From NCBI GenBank assembly GCA_023457875.1, contig JAEXBC010000456.1, forward strand, positions 1 to 5,185: a stretch of DNA of 5,185 nt. The letters run 5' to 3'. Positions 1-3,877 of this stretch are shown here, piece after piece. The notes beneath the pieces were generated by a model. The model searched no databases and had not been told where the DNA came from. It was given only the letters and a program-made list of their open reading frames with translations. The position numbers were made by a program, and so were the translations under genes. The first letter of the stretch is position 1. Every line of letters begins with the position of its first letter. Source of the DNA: Bacillota bacterium. Its GTDB lineage: Bacteria > Bacillota > Clostridia > Lachnospirales > Cellulosilyticaceae.

Positions 1-864
1 TTCACAAAAGCGCTGGGGTGTAATGGCGTCCATGTCGGACTTGGCAGTCTGTAAATACTCTTTGATTTCTTCTATGCGCCCCTCTGAAGCTAAGCCCTGT
101 AAAAGGGCAAAATGGTGGCGCATATCATGCCGATAGGTCATGGCACTATGCTGCATCTGACGCATAGAAGCAAATGCTGCCTGTGCCTGCTTAAACTGGG
201 TATCCAGCATATCCCGCTCTCTTTGGATAATGGCTTGCTTTTGCGTTTCATCATAATACAGGAGGGCAAATATAAAATAGACTGCTGATGTAACAAAGGG
301 CATGAACTGTACAACCACCCGTGCTCCGCTATACATAAAATCAGTATACACAAAGAAGCCATAGTCAAAAACATAGTAAAGCGCTGGCATAATACCAAAC
401 AGCAGGCAAGATTTAACAGAACGTTCCATGAGGTGTCTGACAGATTTCACCGCATATTTTTGTAGGAAGTAACTTATTAGCAACACAGCTATGATATAAC
501 CAACATGATCCATTGACGCACTGTCAAAAACTTCACCTAAAACAGTACCCATCCAACGCGGAGGTTGGCAGCACAAAAATGAGGCAAACATACTTGTAAA
601 TGAAATAAGCCACGAACGCTTTAAGTACACCGCAATAAAGATAGCAACTGGCAAATGGGAAAATAGTGGATATAGTTTCTTCGTCATATCCATACCCCAA
701 AACATCAAGCTGGCAATTTGCATCATAAATAAAAAGATGCTAAAACACCCTATCATCAGATAATTTTTCCGTGTACGTGCCATTCCAGCGAAGCTGACCG
801 CAACTACTGCCCCAAATAACAGGGCAATAAAATAGCGAGAGAACTCAATCACTGTTTCTATCAT
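1..864 (-). CDS. GHKL-type sensor histidine kinase, AgrC/LytTR-partner class, C-terminus cut by window edge
   Basis: Reading the minus strand from the ATG at 864-862 gives 288 uninterrupted codons to the window edge. The first ~203 residues are strongly hydrophobic, with about six membrane segments (roughly 8-27, 36-55, 68-90, 119-137, 152-170, 181-203). A charged, coiled-coil-like linker (~204-240) follows, and then the motif YRHDMRHH at 244-251. That is the H-box of the AgrC-like GHKL kinases, with H246 the likely phosphorylated histidine. The GHKL ATP-binding domain, expected next, lies outside the window. The start is supported by AGGGAG 9 bases upstream, inside the end of the regulator gene. 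The gene sits 4 bases after the LytTR regulator, so the two are probably co-transcribed and form a cognate pair. The protein should sit in the cytoplasmic membrane, sense a signal through its helices and phosphorylate the regulator. The signal is unknown; no AgrB- or AgrD-like gene is visible. Confidence 0.9.
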   Translation of the reverse strand, partial: MIETVIEFSRYFIALLFGAVVAVSFAGMARTRKNYLMIGCFSIFLFMMQIASLMFWGMDMTKKLYPLFSHLPVAIFIAVYLKRSWLISFTSMFASFLCCQPPRWMGTVLGEVFDSASMDHVGYIIAVLLISYFLQKYAVKSVRHLMERSVKSCLLFGIMPALYYVFDYGFFVYTDFMYSGARVVVQFMPFVTSAVYFIFALLYYDETQKQAIIQRERDMLDTQFKQAQAAFASMRQMQHSAMTYRHDMRHHFALLQGLASEGRIEEIKEYLQTAKSDMDAITPQRFCE

Positions 865-868
865 TTGT

Positions 869-1594
869 TTATTCTCCCTTCATTTGATAATCCAGATATT
901 TCTGCTTTATCTCTCGCACCTTACCCTGTGCAATGGGGATAGATGAAAGGGTCTGTAAAGTCACCTTATGGTTCTCAATAGTTTCCACATACTGCATATT
1001 CACAAGGTAGCAGCGATGGGGTTTGATAAAACACCCATATTCGAGAAGTTGATTACATACAACAGAAAAGGACTCTATACATTCAATGACCTTGCCTGAG
1101 CGTAGGTGATACAACACATTTCTGCCAATGACTTCAGCAAAGGTTAAATTGGAAATCAGGATTCTTTGAATCCCCTCACTACTCTTTACGATAATCGCGT
1201 CCTCCTCCTTTTCTGCTTCTATCTGTCCCAATAGTTCATCAAGGGTGATGAACATTTTTTCTTTTGATATTGGCTTTAATACATAGTTAACGGCTTTTAC
1301 CGAATAGCTTTCTAAAGCAAACTCAGGAGATGAGGTAAAGAACAAAATAGGTGCAATTTTATCAAAAGAGCGTATTTCCTTTGCAACATCAATACCCGTA
1401 AAGCCTGGCATAATAATGTCTAGGCAATATATATCGAACCGCTTTCCTTTTTCCAATGTTGAAATGAGCTCAAAACCGTTTAAAAAGGTAGCGTATTCAC
1501 AGTTAAGATTTTTTGATACCCTGTATAGATCTATCAGCTGTACCATATTGGATAGTTCATCAATATTATCATCACAGATTGCAATCTGTAGCAT
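869..1594 (-). CDS. LytTR-family response regulator (AgrA/LytR-like DNA-binding regulator)
   Basis: The protein is 241 residues from the preferred start, a usual length for REC-LytTR regulators. The receiver domain (~1-120) carries the acidic pair DD at 8-9 (IAICDDN), the phosphoacceptor D59 in CLDIIMPG, a Thr/Ser switch region near 87-89 (FFTSS) and the conserved Lys107 in VLKPI. The C-terminal LytTR DNA-binding domain (~134-238) includes the typical EVIGRNVLYHL and KPHRCYLVN segments. Two in-frame ATGs exist, at 1600 and 1594. GGAGGA abuts the first with no spacing but is 6 bases from the second, so 1594 is preferred. LytTR proteins bind pairs of 9-10 bp direct repeats about two helical turns apart, and such a pair lies upstream at 1667-1697. 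The likely partner is the kinase gene directly downstream. Likely targets are its own operon and the divergent lipoprotein/LemA/surface-protein operon (inferred). Confidence 0.93.
   Translation of the reverse strand: MLQIAICDDNIDELSNMVQLIDLYRVSKNLNCEYATFLNGFELISTLEKGKRFDIYCLDIIMPGFTGIDVAKEIRSFDKIAPILFFTSSPEFALESYSVKAVNYVLKPISKEKMFITLDELLGQIEAEKEEDAIIVKSSEGIQRILISNLTFAEVIGRNVLYHLRSGKVIECIESFSVVCNQLLEYGCFIKPHRCYLVNMQYVETIENHKVTLQTLSSIPIAQGKVREIKQKYLDYQMKGE
874..879 (-). promoter_or_regulatory. Ribosome binding site of the sensor kinase
   Basis: The minus strand reads AGGGAG here, 9 bases before the kinase ATG. The site lies inside the last codons of the response regulator gene. This supports the chosen kinase start and tight translational linkage of the pair. 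Confidence 0.6.
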
Positions 1595-1600
1595 AAGCAT

Positions 1601-1606
1601 TCCTCC
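1601..1606 (-). promoter_or_regulatory. Ribosome binding site deciding the regulator start
   Basis: The minus strand reads GGAGGA. It touches the ATG at 1600 directly (0 bases of spacing) and lies 6 bases before the ATG at 1594. Translation from 1594 is therefore more plausible, which removes the first two residues (Met-Leu). Confidence 0.7.
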
Positions 1607-1652
1607 ACTCCTCTATCAATCTACTACTCCAAGATTAGTTTACCATAAAAAC

Positions 1653-1680
1653 AAAATATTGGCACCATGATTCATGTCGA
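1653..1680 (-). promoter_or_regulatory. Putative sigma-A promoter of the regulator-kinase operon
   Basis: On the minus strand, TCGACA (1680-1675, 5 of 6 to TTGACA) is followed after 16 bases by TATTTT (1658-1653, 4 of 6 to TATAAT). Transcription would start near 1646, giving a leader of about 50 bases. The -35 element overlaps the first copy of the 21-base-spaced direct repeat, consistent with autoregulation. This is called from sequence match only. Confidence 0.4.
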
Positions 1681-1697
1681 AAAAAAGATGTTTCATG
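1667..1697. promoter_or_regulatory. Candidate LytTR operator: direct repeat with 21-base period
   Basis: ATGATTCATG (1667-1676) and ATGTTTCATG (1688-1697) match at 9 of 10 bases and start exactly 21 bases apart, two turns of the helix. LytTR regulators such as AgrA and ComE bind paired ~9 bp direct repeats separated by about 12 bp, giving the same 21-base period. The pair lies between the LytTR regulator gene and the divergent operon, overlaps the regulator's putative -35 element, and sits just upstream of the plus-strand promoter candidate. The geometry and position are seen directly; the binding protein is inferred. Confidence 0.5.
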
Positions 1698-1716
1698 CAA
1701 CAAACCTCTTTTTTCG
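1678..1716. repeat. Imperfect 39-base palindrome in the divergent intergenic region
   Basis: The left arm CGAAAAAAAGATGTTT and the right arm AAACCTCTTTTTTCG pair around the loop CATGCAAC, with one T-C mismatch and one extra A. The stem is AT-rich. It is not placed behind any gene, so it is unlikely to be an ordinary terminator. It could be a regulator half-site, an attenuator-like leader element or chance AT-rich symmetry. It overlaps the second copy of the direct repeat. Confidence 0.4.
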
Positions 1717-1722
1717 CATAAT
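1694..1722 (+). promoter_or_regulatory. Possible activator-dependent promoter of the lipoprotein operon
   Basis: CATAAT at 1717-1722 matches TATAAT at 5 of 6 positions. The position 17 bases upstream (1694-1699, CATGCA) has no real -35 match and overlaps the second direct-repeat copy. A good -10 with a poor -35 covered by an operator is typical of activator-dependent promoters. The leader to the lipoprotein start would be about 57 bases. Competing weak candidates include TACACT at 1756-1761. Confidence 0.3.
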
Positions 1723-1740
1723 TTTTAGTAGATTAAAGCT

Positions 1741-1755
1741 AAGGGAAGGTCCCTT
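1741..1755 (+). other. Small leader hairpin upstream of the lipoprotein gene
   Basis: AAGGGA (1741-1746) and TCCCTT (1750-1755) form a perfect 6-base stem with a 3-base loop (AGG). It ends 18 bases before the GGAGGA ribosome binding site. It may stabilise the leader or be an operator. There is no T-run suited to termination. Confidence 0.35.
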
Positions 1756-1773
1756 TACACTAACACCATAAAT

Positions 1774-1779
1774 GGAGGA
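1774..1779 (+). promoter_or_regulatory. Ribosome binding site deciding the lipoprotein start
   Basis: GGAGGA is directly followed by an ATG at 1780 with no spacing. The next in-frame ATG, at 1786, is 6 bases away. The second ATG is therefore preferred, and it begins the MKKLTG signal sequence. Confidence 0.7.
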
Positions 1780-1785
1780 ATGACT

Positions 1786-2220
1786 ATGAAAAAATTAACG
1801 GGACTCATGATGGCACTTGCAATGACACTAAGCCTTGCCGCTTGCCAAGAGGTAGATACAAAGAAAGTGGCAGAAGTAATTGCAAGTCCTTCTGCCAGTA
1901 GTATAGAAACAGCCGATTGGCCTTATGAGGATGTGACACCTGATCAGATTCAGGCAATTTCTGACGTACTCACGCAGCTAGAGCCTTTGTACAATGAAGC
2001 AGCTACAAAGGCCATGGAAAATGGCTGGGAAGCAGATGAAACCACAGTACAGGAGCTAAATACTGTTTATGTGTTGATTGATGCAGCAACCCATGGTGTA
2101 GAAGATCCAAGCGAATATGAAGGCACAGAGGATATGGCTACCGTTGTGGAACAATATCAAGTGATTTTGGGAGCAATGCCTGACTTAATTGAAAAGGTCA
2201 GTGAACCTTACAAAAAATAA
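1786..2220 (+). CDS. Small acidic lipoprotein of unknown function
   Basis: The product is 144 residues. It begins with a lipoprotein signal peptide: MKK, a hydrophobic stretch at ~5-17, then the lipobox LAAC with the acylated Cys at 20. The mature protein should be anchored on the outer face of the cytoplasmic membrane. After a short Ser/Ala-rich linker (~32-43), the rest (~50-144) is rich in Glu, Asp and Gln and looks mostly helical, with no enzymatic motif and no cysteine beyond the lipobox. I do not recognise the family. It is the first gene of the rightward row, 15 bases before the LemA-family gene, and diverges from the LytTR two-component operon. Pairing with a LemA protein suggests an envelope role, and its distance from the operator suggests regulation by the neighbouring system; both are inference. 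An alternative start at 1780 would add Met-Thr. Confidence 0.88.
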   Translation: MKKLTGLMMALAMTLSLAACQEVDTKKVAEVIASPSASSIETADWPYEDVTPDQIQAISDVLTQLEPLYNEAATKAMENGWEADETTVQELNTVYVLIDAATHGVEDPSEYEGTEDMATVVEQYQVILGAMPDLIEKVSEPYKK

Positions 2221-2222
2221 TC

Positions 2223-2228
2223 GGAGGA
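2223..2228 (+). promoter_or_regulatory. Ribosome binding site deciding the LemA-family start
   Basis: GGAGGA is followed by an ATG at 2230 (1 base away) and an in-frame ATG at 2236 (7 bases away). The second is preferred. The stretch GGAGGA(A)ATGACTATG nearly repeats the start region of the gene before it. Confidence 0.65.
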
Positions 2229-2235
2229 AATGACT

Positions 2236-2790
2236 ATGCTACCACTTCTCATTATGATTATCTTAGTTACTGTCCCTATTGTTCTATGGACAATCTTTAT
2301 GCAGCGCAAGCTGGTCGTACTTGATGAGCATATCAACAATGCCATGACTCAGATTGGTGTGCAGCTCTCAAGCCGCTTTGACGCCCTCTTAGCTCTTTTG
2401 AATTTGATAAAGGACTATTCTAGGCATGAAAGTGAAATGCTGATTGAAATGATAAACTCAACAAGAAATCTGATTACGGCAAAATCCACTCTAGAGGATG
2501 TCTTGCACCAAGAAGAGATTATTTCCAAAGCCTTGGGTGAGATTACCATGGTAACCAAGCAATACCCCGAATTAAAAACGAACCAAACGTATATTAAGAC
2601 CATGGATGCATTGCAAACCTTTGAGAACATGGTGCGCACTAGTCTTATGATATACAACAACAGTGTCACCAAGCTAAACCGTGAAATCCGAATGTTCCCA
2701 GTCTGTATGATTGCCGTGATATTAGGCTTTAGGCAAAGAGACTATCTAGATAAGCACACAGCTGGTGAAGCTAGGTCAAGTATGAGATAA
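2236..2790 (+). CDS. LemA-family membrane-anchored helical protein
   Basis: The product is 184 residues, the usual length for LemA proteins. One N-terminal membrane segment (~3-22) is followed by a charged stop and a long helical domain. Family hallmarks are visible in order: IGVQLSSRFDALLALLNLIKDY (40-61, matching the IdvqLkrRfDLIpnLv pattern), a Glu at 65 after His64, YPELKT (110-115, the YP-L-K box), the ENMVRTSLMIYNNSVTKLN stretch (130-148), and MFPVCMIAVILGF (153-165, the FP-x-x-x-A-x-x-x-GF box). The Arg normally found in the aR-x-x-YN segment is replaced here (TSLMIYN), so this is a somewhat divergent member. LemA proteins have an extracytoplasmic-facing N-terminus and poorly known function. 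They often occur beside TPM-domain or peptidase genes, none of which is visible here. Its setting between a lipoprotein gene and secreted surface-protein genes suggests an envelope role (inferred). The two TCS genes lie in divergent orientation. Confidence 0.88.
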   Translation: MLPLLIMIILVTVPIVLWTIFMQRKLVVLDEHINNAMTQIGVQLSSRFDALLALLNLIKDYSRHESEMLIEMINSTRNLITAKSTLEDVLHQEEIISKALGEITMVTKQYPELKTNQTYIKTMDALQTFENMVRTSLMIYNNSVTKLNREIRMFPVCMIAVILGFRQRDYLDKHTAGEARSSMR

Positions 2791-2794
2791 AAAA

Positions 2795-2837
2795 GGCATC
2801 GAAAACAGCTATATTCCCATATAAAGAATTTGATGCC
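2795..2837. other. Stem-loop between the LemA-family and Ig-like genes; terminator-like only on the minus strand
   Basis: GGCATCGAA (2795-2803) pairs with TTTGATGCC (2829-2837), including one G-T pair. An inner stem TATAT/ATATA (2810-2814, 2819-2823) closes a TCCC loop. On the plus strand no T-run follows, so it should not end transcription of the operon. On the minus strand the outer stem is followed by six T (2794-2789), the shape of an intrinsic terminator, although no minus-strand gene is seen to its right. It could be an mRNA processing or stability element, or stop antisense transcription. Confidence 0.45.
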
Positions 2838-2863
2838 AGCATGGGGCAAACTTAAATAAGAGG

Positions 2864-2869
2864 AAGGAG
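2864..2869 (+). promoter_or_regulatory. Ribosome binding site deciding the Ig-like protein start
   Basis: AAGGAG lies 1 base before an ATG at 2871 and 10 bases before the in-frame ATG at 2880. The second gives usable spacing and starts MKKQEK. The first would add Met-Asn-Pro. Confidence 0.55.
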
Positions 2870-2879
2870 AATGAATCCT

Positions 2880-3851
2880 ATGAAAAAACAAGAGAAATCG
2901 CCACAAAGAAACAAACTAATATCCTTCGGAGGACGATTTATGAGTATGCTGCTTGTGCTAGGTGTGATGTTTACTATGGCATCTACAACAGCTTTTGCAG
3001 CTGAGGACTGTCCAATGCCAAGTCCCGATGGGACTACCAGAGCTTGGGGTATGACGAAAACTTATGCCAAAGGTGAAGCGTTTCGTAGCAGTGAAGTAAG
3101 TCTTGAGTATCATCTTAACAAGAAAGTTAACAGCTACAAAGGGACTTTAGAGTTTTGGGCAAACGGCGTGCCCATTAAGGATGGCTACAAGTTTACGGAG
3201 GTAGGTCAAAAAGTTATTACCGTAAGGGGTGGCAAATGGACAGCTACCTACGAGCTTCAGGTTATCCCTGTTCTAAAGGATAAGTGGGAGCGTATAGAGA
3301 AATGCTTTATCCTTAAGGCACCTGCCCAAACAACATATCGTCAAGGGATAGAGCGTTTTGATCCAAAGGATATTGTGGTAAGATGCCAGTTTAAAAATGG
3401 AACTATACAAGATTTGGGCTATGAGGACCTAGAATTCTATGCTGGAAAACGAGGTATGACAAATTATAAATCTGGTAAGGCCATCAAACTTGGCTATCGT
3501 TTTACAGAGGTGGGAGAAAAAGATTTGATCATCAGGGTAGCCAATAAGGAGATGAGAATACCTTTTACTGTTACCCCATTTTCCACAAAAGCAATTTCTA
3601 AGATGGAGATGCTAAAAGAGCCTACCAATTACAGCTATAAGGTAGGTGAAGGATTCCGCACCAGCGACTATGCAGTTCGTTGTTTTTATGCAGATGGCAC
3701 GACAGAAGATTTTAATGGCGATGTCCTAAATTTTACTGCAAATGGGGTTCAGCTCTATGAGGGATACAAGTTTGTTGCTGCTGGCAAGAAGAATTTGGTG
3801 ATAAGTGCTGGGGATTATAGTATCCAATATACACTAAACGTAAGCAAATAG
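2880..3851 (+). CDS. Secreted protein with three tandem Ig-like repeats
   Basis: The product is 323 residues. A long basic N-terminus (~1-19) is followed by a hydrophobic core (~20-36) and AFA at 38-40, a good signal-peptidase I site. The mature part is three ~75-90-residue repeats (about 57-129, 141-232, 241-322). Each opens with a 'K-x-Y-x-x-Gexf' strand (TYAKGEAFRSSEV, TYRQGIERFDPKD, SYKVGEGFRTSDY) and closes with a glycine motif (GYKFTEVGQKVI, GYRFTEVGEKDLII, GYKFVAAGKKNLVI) and a last beta strand. This matches the general pattern of bacterial Ig-like (Big_3-type) domains. No sortase motif, transmembrane anchor or catalytic motif is visible, so it is probably released or held by another surface protein. 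Its stop at 3851 is 26 bases before the next gene's ATG. It lies 89 bases after the LemA-family gene, with a stem-loop between them. Ligand and exact role are unknown. Confidence 0.87.
   Translation: MKKQEKSPQRNKLISFGGRFMSMLLVLGVMFTMASTTAFAAEDCPMPSPDGTTRAWGMTKTYAKGEAFRSSEVSLEYHLNKKVNSYKGTLEFWANGVPIKDGYKFTEVGQKVITVRGGKWTATYELQVIPVLKDKWERIEKCFILKAPAQTTYRQGIERFDPKDIVVRCQFKNGTIQDLGYEDLEFYAGKRGMTNYKSGKAIKLGYRFTEVGEKDLIIRVANKEMRIPFTVTPFSTKAISKMEMLKEPTNYSYKVGEGFRTSDYAVRCFYADGTTEDFNGDVLNFTANGVQLYEGYKFVAAGKKNLVISAGDYSIQYTLNVSK
3048..3845 (+). repeat. Three diverged intragenic repeats encoding Ig-like domains
   Basis: The units are about 3048-3266, 3300-3575 and 3600-3845. They are clear at protein level, through the GYKF/GYRF...G-K motif encoded at 3183-3218, 3492-3533 and 3762-3803, but diverged at DNA level. 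This indicates old duplication rather than recent repeat expansion. Repeats 2 and 3 share VRC-x-F/Y-x-x-G-T (Cys169, Cys268), which repeat 1 lacks. Confidence 0.7.
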
Positions 3852-3860
3852 TATTTTACA

Positions 3861-3867
3861 AAGGAGG
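3861..3867 (+). promoter_or_regulatory. Ribosome binding site of the beta-helix surface protein gene
   Basis: AAGGAGG lies 10 bases before the ATG at 3878, a strong site. It marks 3878 as the natural start even though that ATG is out of frame with the long reading frame. The first ATG in the long frame (3898) is 30 bases away, too far to be served well. Confidence 0.7.
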
Positions 3868-3877
3868 GAGAAATTAT

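Larger units (their letters stand above)
1618..1734. repeat. 9-base inverted repeat flanking the divergent promoter region
   Basis: AATCTACTA (1618-1626) and its exact reverse complement TAGTAGATT (1726-1734) lie near the two ends of the intergenic region. Each copy therefore reads TAGTAGATT in the direction of its own downstream gene, within the presumed 5' leaders. Function is unknown. One 9-base match in a region this size could occur by chance, particularly in AT-rich DNA. Confidence 0.35.

Noticed and set aside
138..398. An 86-codon minus-strand frame inside the kinase region
   Set aside because: It is a shadow of the kinase gene, which is open in another frame for 288 codons with membrane helices and an H-box.
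1416..1670. A plus-strand 84-codon frame antisense to the regulator
   Set aside because: It lies opposite a well-supported LytTR regulator, shows no domain or ribosome binding site of note, and runs into the promoter region.
1640..1697. A minus-strand 18-codon frame (starting MKHLFF) with a weak AGAGG upstream, considered as a possible signal peptide gene
   Set aside because: It overlaps the regulator's putative promoter, has only a weak ribosome binding site and lacks any AgrD-like feature.
1741..1755. The leader hairpin considered as a terminator or riboswitch
   Set aside because: A 6-base stem with no T-run and no larger conserved structure cannot support either call; it is kept only as a small hairpin.
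1667..1771. A 34-codon plus-strand reading frame just before the lipoprotein gene, containing the direct repeat as MIH/MFH
   Set aside because: No Shine-Dalgarno precedes either ATG (1667 or 1688), and the frame covers both promoter candidates and the palindrome. The 21-base period does equal 7 codons, so a coding origin of the repeat cannot be fully excluded, but the operator reading fits better.
2791..2870. The gap between the LemA-family and Ig-like genes considered as a separate promoter region
   Set aside because: I found no convincing paired -35 and -10 elements. The gap holds only the stem-loop and the ribosome binding site, so one operon is the simpler reading.
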